Assembly: GCF_036345915.1 (NCBI RefSeq)
Contig: NZ_CP107785.1
Location: forward strand, 7,068,001-7,132,000
Reading direction: 5' to 3'
DNA: 64,000 bases
Origin: Nocardia sp. NBC_00565
Lineage (GTDB): Bacteria > Actinomycetota > Actinomycetes > Mycobacteriales > Mycobacteriaceae
The position numbers and the translations under genes are program-made. The notes under the pieces were generated by a model that saw only the letters and a program-made list of their open reading frames with translations, did not search any database and was not told the DNA's origin. Positions 10,423 to 17,619 of the stretch are shown in pieces (position 1 is the first letter of the stretch; each line of letters starts with the position of its first letter).

Positions 10423-11538
10423 TCATGCGGCTGGCCAAGTGAGGAAGCCCGCGGTCCGCATGCGGCGCAACTCCGTGAAAGTGGTTCTTGGCGAGCGGAC
10501 TTCGCGGACCAGCCGGTGCACAGTGCGCAGCAGCGAAGCCGGACGCACCGCATCCACCTCGACGCAACGTCCCCGGTCCAACCACCCGCGCTCCCACGAA
10601 TCCAACTGCACCGCGGTGGAAGTCGTGCCGCTGCCCCTTGTATCGGGCGGCGGCGCAGGAGCAGTCGGAGCGTGAGCACCCAGGTCGGCCCGCGCCACCG
10701 AAGCAGCCACGCCGCGATCACCAAGATCCGCCCGCACCACAGGACCAGCCGCACCGCGATCTCCTGGACGTGCCCGCGCCCCAGAGGTAGCGGCGGTGCG
10801 AGTTCCCGGATCTGCCGGTGTCTCAGCTACGGTCCACGCGCTGTCCCGTGAATCAGACTGCGTCACAAGGGCGGACTGTGCCGAGCCGTGGGGTGTCGAC
10901 GTGCGATCACCTAGGTTGTGCTCCTCCACTTCGGTGACCGGGCCGCTCAGATGGACGAGATGCAGCGAGCCGACTTGGCGCGGCCGCAGCCCTAAGGGCA
11001 CAACGTGCACGCCAACGGGGATGTCGGTGAGTTCAGCGAACCGGACTGGGAAGGTGAGTCCGTCCGGGCTGGCGTCGTGCAGCAGATAGATGGTGCCCTC
11101 GACGCCGGCGAGCATGTCCGCGACACCCGGATCGAGCGGCAGTTCCGCCGCGCTCAGCACCGGACAGGCCGACTCCATCGGTAATCCGTTGGCGCGCAAC
11201 ATTTGTGCGATTCCATCCGACTCGCATACGAGCAGCCGGGGCAGACCGTAGTCGAACAGATCGGGCTCCGGCGTATGCCGACCGGCACGCGCCGCACGCG
11301 CAGGTTCGAGCGTGAGCAGACCGGGCACGTCGCCGTGCCGGCGCAGCGCGGTCCGGAACGCCGAGTAGCTGATGGGCGCGGCGACCGTGAACGCGAGGCG
11401 GCGCGGCGCGTGGTGCAGCGGCGATGCCACCCGGCACAGTTCGTAGTAGAGCTGGCGCTCGGTGAACCGAATTCCGCTCGGCGCAGCCGCTCGCTCGGCG
11501 GCAACGCGCAGCAGCCGGTCGAGCAGCCGTCCCGTCAC
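10423..11538 (-). CDS. Toprim-like protein with Spo11/TopoVI-A-like N-terminal motif
   Basis: 371 residues from the GTG at 11538, whose GTGA overlaps the stop of the preceding gene. FTERQLYYELCR (residues 25-36) resembles the winged-helix motif holding the catalytic Tyr in Spo11 and topoisomerase VI subunit A. LLVCESDGIAQML (102-114) and YLLHDASPDG (151-160) resemble the Glu and DxD strands of a Toprim fold, with the second Asp of DxD replaced by Ser. A long Ala/Gly/Asp-rich disordered insert follows, then a C-terminal segment ending GFLTWPAA. The same C-terminus and core motifs recur in the neighbouring gene 11535-12551. Catalytic activity is uncertain. The fold is inferred from motifs only. 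Confidence 0.68.
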   Translation of the reverse strand: MTGRLLDRLLRVAAERAAAPSGIRFTERQLYYELCRVASPLHHAPRRLAFTVAAPISYSAFRTALRRHGDVPGLLTLEPARAARAGRHTPEPDLFDYGLPRLLVCESDGIAQMLRANGLPMESACPVLSAAELPLDPGVADMLAGVEGTIYLLHDASPDGLTFPVRFAELTDIPVGVHVVPLGLRPRQVGSLHLVHLSGPVTEVEEHNLGDRTSTPHGSAQSALVTQSDSRDSAWTVAETPADPGTRTAATSGARARPGDRGAAGPVVRADLGDRGVAASVARADLGAHAPTAPAPPPDTRGSGTTSTAVQLDSWERGWLDRGRCVEVDAVRPASLLRTVHRLVREVRSPRTTFTELRRMRTAGFLTWPAA

Positions 11539-12551
11539 CCTGTCGGCCACGTGAGAAAACCTACCTCGCGGGCCCGCCGCCGGTCCGGGTCGCCCGCGTC
11601 CTCGACCCGCTCGACCGCCCGCTCCACGACTGCGAGCAGCTTCGCGGGCGCGATCGCCGCGATCGGCGACCACCAGCCGTCTGCCAGCCACTCGATCTCC
11701 GTCTCGGACAACGGTTCCCGGCGCAGGAACGCCGCATCCTGCTCGGTCGGCCGCGGCTCACGCAGCCGCAGCACCGATGCGTTGGCCAGCACCGCGCGCG
11801 GCGACAGCCCCACCACCACGGCCCGGGGGCCGAGTGCGGCGCGGGCCCGTCCGGCCAGCTCGATGCCGGGCAGGCTGGCATCGTGCAGCACGATGACCGG
11901 AATATGCGGTGGCAGCCGATCGATACGGTCGGCGAGCGCGATGGCTCCGGTCTGCGGCACGTTATTGGCCGTCAGACAGGCGAGCACGCTGCGATCCGGG
12001 CACAGCACCGCAATTCGAGGCCGCTCCACGATGGGCGGCTTCACCATCGCCTCATCCACCGAACCCGATGGCGGGCCGCCGTGAATCGGCGACCACCGGC
12101 CGACCACATCCCTGCGGAAGGTGTTGTACGGAACAGGCATTCGGACCGTTGTCCGGCTCAGGAACCAGGGCTTCGCCGCCCGTAGACCGGCGTCGGCCAG
12201 TACCAACACCACGACAGCGACAATGATGGCCGCTACCGGTCCCATCGCGCTGCTCACAACCAGGGCGACGGTGAGCACCCCGATGGCGATCCAGACCGCG
12301 ATGCGCACACCATTGAACACCCGCCGCACATCCGGGACCTTCTTGCGCCCGGCCGCGTACCAGAGCTGAACCAACGTATAGCGCAGCCCGCGCCCGTCAC
12401 CGAACTTCTCGGCCAGCTTGCGTATCCGAATATCGTGCAGCCCGAACGGGCTCTCCTTGGGTTCGAGCGCGAACTCCCGCCGACATTTCGAGCAGCGCCG
12501 TCCCCCACGCTCCTTGCGCAGCAGATTCGTGCTGCAATGCGGGCAGATCAC
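11535..12551 (-). CDS. Zinc-ribbon membrane protein with Toprim-like C-terminal domain
   Basis: 338 residues. An N-terminal zinc ribbon (Cys3, Cys6, Cys20, Cys23) and a basic linker containing TLVQLWYAAGRKK precede two membrane segments (about 84-101 and 105-122) and a cytosolic C-terminal domain. That domain aligns by eye with the next gene: IAVLCPDRSVL against LLVCESDGIAQ, VIVLHDASLPG against IYLLHDASPDG, LSETEIEWL against LDSWERGWL, and both end GFLTWP. The two genes therefore look paralogous, one anchored in the membrane. It is the first gene of the five-gene operon. No known name is assigned. Confidence 0.7.
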   Translation of the reverse strand: MICPHCSTNLLRKERGGRRCSKCRREFALEPKESPFGLHDIRIRKLAEKFGDGRGLRYTLVQLWYAAGRKKVPDVRRVFNGVRIAVWIAIGVLTVALVVSSAMGPVAAIIVAVVVLVLADAGLRAAKPWFLSRTTVRMPVPYNTFRRDVVGRWSPIHGGPPSGSVDEAMVKPPIVERPRIAVLCPDRSVLACLTANNVPQTGAIALADRIDRLPPHIPVIVLHDASLPGIELAGRARAALGPRAVVVGLSPRAVLANASVLRLREPRPTEQDAAFLRREPLSETEIEWLADGWWSPIAAIAPAKLLAVVERAVERVEDAGDPDRRRAREVGFLTWPTG

Positions 12552-12638
12552 GATTCATATTCTCCGATTCCACCGCCGCGCGCGACCCCAGAGTTTCGGT
12601 GGCCGCCGAACCGTCATCAGATGTTTGACGCAGAGACG

Positions 12639-12654
12639 CCCTCGTTCACGAGGG
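12639..12654. repeat. Short hairpin upstream of the tnpB remnant
   Basis: CCCTCG-TTCA-CGAGGG forms a perfect 6-bp hairpin. It lies about 75 bp before the tnpB-like start. It may be a subterminal hairpin of an IS200/IS605-type end, but it could equally be an incidental stem in the region before the 12551 gene start. Confidence 0.35.
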
Positions 12655-12730
12655 TGAGCAAGCGCCGTCCTCCTAATCGAGGTTGTTGGGTCGGGGTGAT
12701 GTGTCGGTGGTGTCGGCTAGATTCGCGGGC

Positions 12731-12904
12731 ATGGAGGAGGTGGTGCGGTACAGCTATCGGTTGCGGCCCGGCCGGGGCGCGCAGTCGGCTTTGCTGGCGG
12801 AGTGGCATCGCTGCCGGTTCCTGTGGAATGAAGCTGTCCACCAACAGAAGTCGGGTAGCAGGCCGACGTTCGGCACGCTGAGCAAGCTGTTGACCGCCGC
12901 CTGC
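12731..12904 (+). pseudogene. TnpB (IS200/IS605 OrfB) N-terminal fragment
   Basis: From the ATG at 12731 the product reads MEEVVRYSYRLRPG, then LLAEWHRCRFLWNEAVHQQK and TFGTLSKLLTA. This is the N-terminal helix-turn-helix region of TnpB RNA-guided nucleases. After about 57 residues the homology stops and the frame runs directly into an hsaB 3' fragment, giving a chimeric reading frame that ends at 13108. The RuvC-like nuclease domain, the zinc finger and any guide-RNA right end are missing, so it cannot be functional. It marks the scar of an IS element at the edge of the accessory region. Confidence 0.7.
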
Positions 12905-13108
12905 GTGGACAGCGTCGTAGACGGCGGCGATCACTACATCGTGATCGGCCGAGTGCTGGCCCTGTCGGAGTCGATCATCTCCGGCAGGCCGCTGTTGTTC
13001 TGCCGCGGCCAATACACCGCCATCGAACCGGACAAAACCGTCCCCGCGCCGTGGCGTCACGACCTCGACCACTTCCTCACCACAACCACACGCGACACCT
13101 GGCTCTGA
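12905..13108 (+). pseudogene. Second copy of the hsaB 3' end (204 bp)
   Basis: 204 bp match hsaB 3276-3479 without gaps, encoding VDSVVDGGDHYIVIG through to TTTTRDTWL. The first half is nearly identical and the second half carries most of the roughly 27 differences, mainly at third positions. The reading frame is preserved and fused to the tnpB fragment. The sequence after its TGA (GAGCCG, then a decayed hairpin) matches what follows the hsaB tail repeat at 5122-5136. This is either a displaced original hsaB 3' end or an ectopic duplication. Confidence 0.8.
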
Positions 13109-13127
13109 GCCGTCGATAGGTCCGCGA

Positions 13128-13166
13128 ACATGGCTTTGTCCGGAATCGACCGGACGAGGCCACATT
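13128..13166. repeat. Decayed copy of the hsaB-tail hairpin
   Basis: The bases after the second hsaB fragment match the hairpin at 5151-5190, including the loop bases around GGAATCGACCGG. The right arm ...CGAGGCCACATT is intact, but the left arm is mutated (ACATGGCTTTGTCCG), so pairing is weakened. It supports duplication of hsaB tail plus terminator as one block. Confidence 0.7.
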
Positions 13167-13205
13167 CGGATGCTGCCGAACTCAGGTCGCTGGGCGCTGG
13201 GGCAG

Positions 13206-13510
13206 CGGGGAATCGTTCTCCGGTCCTTGCGCGAGGGCATCGACACCTCGAACGCTGCCGGGCGCATGGCCGCCGGGGTGCTGGCGTCTCTCGCCGAACT
13301 GGAGTTGGAACTCCAGCGGGAGCGGCGCGCGGCGTCGAAGTCCGCACGTCAGGCGCGCGGCCTGCCCATCGGTCGCCCCCGTGCTCTGCAGCCCGATCAG
13401 ATCGCCCTGGCCGAGCGGATGCGTGCCAGCGGCGAGCCCATGCCGGAATCGCTCAGACGCTCGGCGTCAGCCGGGCGACGCTGTACCGCGTGCTGACCGA
13501 GAAGGAATGA
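13206..13510 (+). pseudogene. Serine recombinase (resolvase/invertase) remnant with frameshift
   Basis: The frame beginning GIVLRSLREGIDTSNAAGRM followed by LASLAELELELQRER is the end of the catalytic domain and helix E of the Tn3-resolvase family. It continues to GRPRALQPDQIALAERM. At about 13450 the frame breaks: the DNA-binding helix-turn-helix IAQTLGVSRATLYRVLTEKE continues in the next frame to the stop at 13510, consistent with loss of one base. The N-terminal half with the catalytic Ser is absent. It sits directly after the hsaB-tail copy, suggesting a site-specific recombination history for this interval. Confidence 0.8.
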
Positions 13511-13550
13511 AGCCACGGCCGATGCGAACTCGGCATCGGCCGTGGCTTCA
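13508..13550. terminator. Strong hairpin terminator after the recombinase remnant
   Basis: A perfect 18-bp stem: TGAAGCCACGGCCGATGC at 13508-13525 pairs with 13533-13550 around a 7-base loop. It overlaps the stop codon of the recombinase remnant and also lies just beyond the stop of the minus-strand gene at 13569, so it can terminate from both sides. Confidence 0.85.
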
Positions 13551-13568
13551 CTCTCGACAGCTATGTCG

Positions 13569-14009
13569 TCAGTCCGGGTCAATCCAGCTAGGAAATCGCC
13601 GTGTCGCGCGCCGTTCGGGACTGTCCAGGCTGCCCGATTCCCATCGGTGGCCGTCTGGTGACCACGCGTCGCGGACGATGCCGACCCAGTGGCCGTCGTC
13701 ATCGATCAAGCAGTGCTCTTCGGCATTACCGGAGCAGATCGCCTCAACCAGTCCTAGTGCGGGAACCGGGCGGTCGCGGTCCCCGGCAACGTAGTCGACA
13801 ACCATGTTGAAACACCAACCTGTTTCGATCCTGGCAGCTTCATCATCGAAGCGGGTGACCCGGATGCTCCCACGAGACTGGCCATCGGGCTGAATTACGC
13901 GCGCGGACATGACCACTACGCCCTCGTAGAGGAAGGTATCGGCGTCATATTTCACCGCTAGATCGCACAACCCGATAACGAGTTCTTCCCAGCTGCCCTG
14001 CTCGCTCAC
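13569..14009 (-). CDS. Hypothetical soluble protein
   Basis: 146 residues, acidic and Trp-rich, no signal peptide or membrane segment. It begins MSEQGSWEELVIGLCDLAVKY and contains GWCFNMVVDYVAGDRD and DDDGHWVGIVRDAW. The size and acidic character recall immunity proteins of polymorphic toxins, but no motif proves this. It follows the secreted-protein gene by 15 bp on the same strand. Composition looks less GC-rich than the backbone, fitting cargo in an accessory region. Confidence 0.6.
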   Translation of the reverse strand: MSEQGSWEELVIGLCDLAVKYDADTFLYEGVVVMSARVIQPDGQSRGSIRVTRFDDEAARIETGWCFNMVVDYVAGDRDRPVPALGLVEAICSGNAEEHCLIDDDGHWVGIVRDAWSPDGHRWESGSLDSPERRATRRFPSWIDPD

Positions 14010-14024
14010 CGTTGTACTCCTTGC

Positions 14025-14465
14025 TCAGCCACAGGGATTGGTAACCGTTCCCGAATACTGCCATGCCATGGACCCGGAGGGGCGGCCGCCATACACCCCG
14101 CTCCCCTTCGCAGCCGTCCGATATTCGCCCTTCTCGCATTGAAACTGCCCCTGAGCGGTGTATTTTTCGTTCGCTTTGGGAGCGGGTTGACTATTGCGTC
14201 CGGGTTCCCCGACCATGACCCATTTCCCGTCTATCTTCCGCTCGAGCTGGACGAATACCTCCAGCGAGTCGATCGCGGCGGTGCAGGACATTCGCCCCTT
14301 GCCCACGATCCAGCCGGGCGAACCCTTCGAGTGGTGTGGATTGTTCGACTCCACATGGCAGGCGGCGTTACCCGGCGCGGCACCAGCGACGGTCGGCGAG
14401 AGCCCAGGCGCTGCCAGAGCCGCCGCGACCAGGCATGCGGCGATGGCAACTTTTCTGATGTTCAT
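14025..14465 (-). CDS. Small secreted protein with Sec signal peptide
   Basis: 146 residues from the ATG at 14465, preceded by GAGGGGG. The N-terminus MNIRKVAIAACLVAAALAAP continues to an AxA-type cleavage site near VAGAAPG. The mature part has four Cys, in ACHVE, MSCTA, FQCEK and NPCG, probably two disulfides, and reads like a small beta-rich extracellular protein (GKWVMVGEPGRNSQ, GQFQCEKGEYRTAA). I do not recognise a named family. An upstream in-frame start at 14516 would disrupt the signal peptide and is not used. It is probably co-transcribed with the gene at 13569-14009. Confidence 0.72.
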   Translation of the reverse strand: MNIRKVAIAACLVAAALAAPGLSPTVAGAAPGNAACHVESNNPHHSKGSPGWIVGKGRMSCTAAIDSLEVFVQLERKIDGKWVMVGEPGRNSQPAPKANEKYTAQGQFQCEKGEYRTAAKGSGVYGGRPSGSMAWQYSGTVTNPCG

Positions 14466-14561
14466 TACATCCCCCTCGATCAGTTCGTTTGCGGCGGAAG
14501 AACTTCCGAACCGCATACCTATTTAGATGCGCCACAGCGTCATCCGGTTCCATCCGACCCA

Positions 14562-14729
14562 TCACTCATCACCGTGATGTACGTCATGAATGGTTTGACC
14601 CTCCTCCAGCCGCCGCTGGATCGCCTCCACCGTGCGATCCGGCGGTATCCGTTCCGGCCACAGGATCACCGCCGCCAGCACCGCCGAGGGCAGGCCGAGC
14701 ACGACCACCCACCCGAGCACGATCCACAT
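14562..14729 (-). CDS. Small single-span membrane protein (55 aa)
   Basis: A 55-residue frame begins MWIVLGWVVVLGLPSAVLAA (one membrane segment) and ends with an amphipathic basic/acidic helix DRTVEAIQRRLEEGQTIHDV. Its ATG lies 3 bp after the stop of the gene at 14733-15023, so the two are probably translationally coupled. No family is recognised. The hydrophobic-then-helical layout and the coupling argue that it is a real gene. Confidence 0.55.
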   Translation of the reverse strand: MWIVLGWVVVLGLPSAVLAAVILWPERIPPDRTVEAIQRRLEEGQTIHDVHHGDE

Positions 14730-14732
14730 CGG

Positions 14733-15023
14733 TCAGACCTCCGTGTCCGTGACCGAGATCGGCTCTACGTCGATCGTGTCCAGGAGGCCACGGCGTACAG
14801 CGATCAACAGGTCTTCGTCCACCACCGTGCCGTTCACGGCCGCAAGGGCATTCGCCACATCGGCATCCAGCTCCGCGTACTCGTCGGGCTCGACCGGCCA
14901 TCCGTCCGGGCCGACGAACGACCACGACCCGTCGCTCTGGTGGAGATAGCGCGGTCCGCCGCCTTCCGGCGCGAGTGCCAGTTTTCGAGCGTCTTCGTCA
15001 TCACGTATCGCGGGTAGGTCCAC
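14733..15023 (-). CDS. Small acidic hypothetical protein, divergent from the XRE regulator
   Basis: 96 residues from a GTG at 15023 preceded by GGAAGGGG; an upstream GTG at 15152 has no such signal. The product reads VDLPAIRDDEDARKLALAPE, then YLHQSDGSWSFVGPDGWPVEPDEY, with a C-terminal helix DEDLLIAVRRGLLD. It diverges from an XRE/TPR regulator. Small partner proteins divergent from such regulators are common in actinomycetes (WhiJ-like pairs), but this one is not an evident DUF397 member. Confidence 0.6.
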   Translation of the reverse strand: MDLPAIRDDEDARKLALAPEGGGPRYLHQSDGSWSFVGPDGWPVEPDEYAELDADVANALAAVNGTVVDEDLLIAVRRGLLDTIDVEPISVTDTEV

Positions 15024-15129
15024 GGCCCTGCCCCTTCCGTCGTCCGGTTGGCTAGCACCCGCCGCCGGGGTTGTCAGACACCCGGCGGCGGGGCTTGCAC
15101 TGGAGCTTTGCAACGTAGGCACCGAACTC

Positions 15130-15146
15130 TGTTCCCCAGTGGAACA
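15130..15146. promoter_or_regulatory. Candidate operator of the XRE regulator
   Basis: Perfect inverted repeat TGTTCC-CCAGT-GGAACA in the divergent region between the small gene (start 15023) and the XRE gene (start 15195). Its position about 50 bp before the regulator start suits autoregulation. No binding data exist; inferred from symmetry and location. Confidence 0.5.
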
Positions 15147-15194
15147 ATGCACTTAAGGCGTGCGAACTCGACAGGGAAAGCGCAGGTACGTGGC

Positions 15195-16415
15195 ATGACC
15201 GACGAACCAGATACCTACATCGGTCAGCGGGTGCGCCAGATTCGCGCCCGGCGGGGCATCACGCAACAGGTGCTGGCCGACCGGGCGGGGATCAGCCGTT
15301 CCGTGCTGGCGAAGTACGAGGCCGGACTCCGGCCGGTGGACTCACGCCGCACGCTGCTCGCTCTGGCTGCGGCGCTCGGTGTGCCCCTGGGCGACCTGAC
15401 CGGGTACGAGCAAGACCGGATCGACCCGTCCGCCGCCGGATTCCACACGGCCGTGCCGGATATCGAGATCGCGCTGTGGACGGCGGGCAACGTCACGCAC
15501 ACCGCGCCGCCGCGCCCCCTGGACGAACTGAGCACGGCCTCACAGCGCGCCGCCGAGCTGCGCATAGCCTGCGATTACGCCACGCTCGGGCCGATGCTCG
15601 CGCCCATGCTGACCGACTGCTACCGGCACATCCGGGACGGAGGCGGGGCCGACAGTGACAGGGCCTGGGACGTGCTGAGCATGGTCACGCACACCACGGC
15701 CGCCGCCCTGAAGGCACGCGGGTACGGGGCGCTGTCCTGGACGGCCGCGCAGGAGGCCGAGAACGCCGCCCGCAACATCGGCGGGACGGCCGCGCTCGCT
15801 GCCACCGCCTTCGCCCGTAGTCAGGTGCTCCTGTCCCGGTCGGGCTCCCTGCCCGCCGCGCTGGAGCACGCCGAAGGCACGGCCGACAGGATCGCGCCCG
15901 ACGTACGCACGGTCGGCGAGATCGAGACGTTCGGGATGCTGCACCTGCAAGCCTCCCTGGTCACGGCCGCCATGGGCAGGGATCCGGAACCGCACCTGGA
16001 CGAGGCGGCGGAACAGGCGGGCAGGCTGGCCGATGCGCCACAGGGGAAGTCGATCCTTCGCAATCCCACGTTCGGCCCCGCGAACGTCCAGCTGTGGCGG
16101 ATGTCGGCCGCGATGGAGCGCCGCGAACCCGGTCAGGTGCTCGCGCTCGCGCCGAGCCTATCGGCGGACGATCTGCCCGCCGAGGGGCGGCGCGCTCAGT
16201 ACTTCGTGGAGATCGGGCGGGCGCACGCGATGAAGCGCGACTACCGCGATTCGCTGTACGCGCTGCTGCGGGCCGAACACGCCGCGCCCCAGCATGTTCG
16301 GAACATGGTCCACGTCCGCGAACTCGTCGGCCACATGATGCGGACCGCGCGGCGTGACCTGACTACCGGTGACCTCGGCAAGCTGGCGCAGCGGGTGGGC
16401 GTCGTGCCCGTGTGA
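15195..16415 (+). CDS. XRE-family regulator with TPR-like C-terminal domain
   Basis: 406 residues from the ATG at 15195; upstream frame is ignored because family homology starts at MTDEPDTYIGQRVRQIR. The N-terminal helix-turn-helix (about 8-62) reads GITQQVLADRAGISRSVLAKYE. The rest is alpha-helical with TPR-like pairs (TAAQEAENAARNIGG, YFVEIGRAHAMKRDYRDSL, LLRAEHAAPQHVRNMVHVREL). Such proteins are usual regulators in actinobacterial accessory regions and often sense peptides or small partner proteins. It diverges from two small genes and may control them through 15130-15146. Confidence 0.85.
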   Translation: MTDEPDTYIGQRVRQIRARRGITQQVLADRAGISRSVLAKYEAGLRPVDSRRTLLALAAALGVPLGDLTGYEQDRIDPSAAGFHTAVPDIEIALWTAGNVTHTAPPRPLDELSTASQRAAELRIACDYATLGPMLAPMLTDCYRHIRDGGGADSDRAWDVLSMVTHTTAAALKARGYGALSWTAAQEAENAARNIGGTAALAATAFARSQVLLSRSGSLPAALEHAEGTADRIAPDVRTVGEIETFGMLHLQASLVTAAMGRDPEPHLDEAAEQAGRLADAPQGKSILRNPTFGPANVQLWRMSAAMERREPGQVLALAPSLSADDLPAEGRRAQYFVEIGRAHAMKRDYRDSLYALLRAEHAAPQHVRNMVHVRELVGHMMRTARRDLTTGDLGKLAQRVGVVPV

Positions 16416-16528
16416 GGCAAACGCACGTAATCCGTTGGTAGGGGGTCGTTTCCGGGAATGCGAACGGCCCACGGTTCGACACAGCCACGTGAGAACTGGG
16501 GGCCTTCGCGTCACATGACGAAACGTCC

Positions 16529-16559
16529 GGGCCGCGACCGGTTCGACCGGTCGCGGCCC
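16529..16559. terminator. Terminator of the hsaEGF operon
   Basis: A perfect 14-bp stem: GGGCCGCGACCGGT (16529-16542), loop TCG, then the exact complement (16546-16559). It is 14 bp beyond the hsaF stop on the minus strand and 113 bp after the XRE gene stop on the plus strand, so it can separate the two transcription units. Confidence 0.85.
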
Positions 16560-16573
16560 CAGAGTTCGCGAGA

Positions 16574-17608
16574 CTAGGCAGACACGGTGGCTTCGCGCTG
16601 AAGTTCCAGTGCGATATCGATGAGCTGGTCCTCCTGCCCACCAACCAGTTTGCGCTTGCCCGCGCGGACGAGCATCTCAGCAGCTGAGACGCCATACCGT
16701 TCGGCTTGGCGCTCGGCGTGCTTGAGGAAGCTCGAGTAGACGCCCGCGTAGCCCATCATGAGGGACTGGCGGTCCAGCAGGCATTCCTGCGGCATGACCG
16801 GACGCACCACATCCTCGGCGGCGTCGGCGATCGCGAAGAAGTCGATGCCGGTCTTGACGCCGAGCTTGTCGCATACGCCGACGAAGGCCTCGACGGGAGT
16901 GTTACCCGCACCCGCGCCGAAACGCCGTGCGCTGCCGTCGATTTGCTTCGCGCCCGCGCGCACCGCGTAGATCGAGTTGGCGACGGCCAGGTCCAGGTTC
17001 TCGTGGCCGTGGAAGCCGACCTGGGCGTCGTCACCGAGTTCGGCGACCAGCGCAGCCACCCGATCCGAAACCTGCTCCAGCACAAGGGCTCCCGCGGAGT
17101 CCACCACGTAGACGCACTGGCAGCCCGCATCGGCCATGATGCGGGCCTGCTTGGCCAGCGCCTCGGGCGGCTGGGTATGCGACATCATCAGGAAGCCAAC
17201 GGTTTCCAGGCCGAGTTCACGGGCCAGGCCGAAGTGCTGGATCGAGACATCGGCCTCGGTGCAGTGCGTCGCGATGCGGCAGATCGAGGCACCGTTGTCC
17301 TGGGAGACCTTGATGTCTTCCTTGACGCCGACGCCCGGCAGCATGAGCACTGCGATCTTGGCCTGCTTCGCCGTCTGCGCGGCGATCTTGACCAACTCCT
17401 GCTCGGGGGTATGCGAGAAGCCGTAGTTGAACGACGAGCCGCCGAGGCCGTCGCCGTGGGTCACCTCGATGACCGGCACGCCCGCGCCGTCCAGCGCCGT
17501 GACGATATTGCGCACATCGTCGGCAGTGAACTGATGGCGCTTGTGATGCGAACCGTCACGCAGCGACGTATCGGTGACGCGGATGTCGAGTTCTGCTGAA
17601 TAGGTCAT
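16574..17608 (-). CDS. hsaF: 4-hydroxy-2-oxohexanoate aldolase
   Basis: Class II pyruvate aldolase splitting 4-hydroxy-2-oxohexanoate into pyruvate and propanal in the last steps of sterol A/B-ring degradation. It has 344 residues. Near the N-terminus [16 protein letters not shown] supplies the metal-binding Asp and the catalytic His, and [16 protein letters not shown] gives the paired metal His residues. The product aldehyde is channelled to HsaG, with which these aldolases form a complex. The start lies 11 bp after hsaG. Sequence and neighbours make this secure. Confidence 0.95.
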   Translation of the reverse strand: MTYSAELDIRVTDTSLRDGSHHKRHQFTADDVRNIVTALDGAGVPVIEVTHGDGLGGSSFNYGFSHTPEQELVKIAAQTAKQAKIAVLMLPGVGVKEDIKVSQDNGASICRIATHCTEADVSIQHFGLARELGLETVGFLMMSHTQPPEALAKQARIMADAGCQCVYVVDSAGALVLEQVSDRVAALVAELGDDAQVGFHGHENLDLAVANSIYAVRAGAKQIDGSARRFGAGAGNTPVEAFVGVCDKLGVKTGIDFFAIADAAEDVVRPVMPQECLLDRQSLMMGYAGVYSSFLKHAERQAERYGVSAAEMLVRAGKRKLVGGQEDQLIDIALELQREATVSA

Positions 17609-17619
17609 GGGAAGGCTCC

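Noticed and set aside
12617..13267. 216-residue minus-strand frame over the tnpB/hsaB scar
   Set aside because: Antisense to recognisable tnpB and hsaB fragments; no features of its own.
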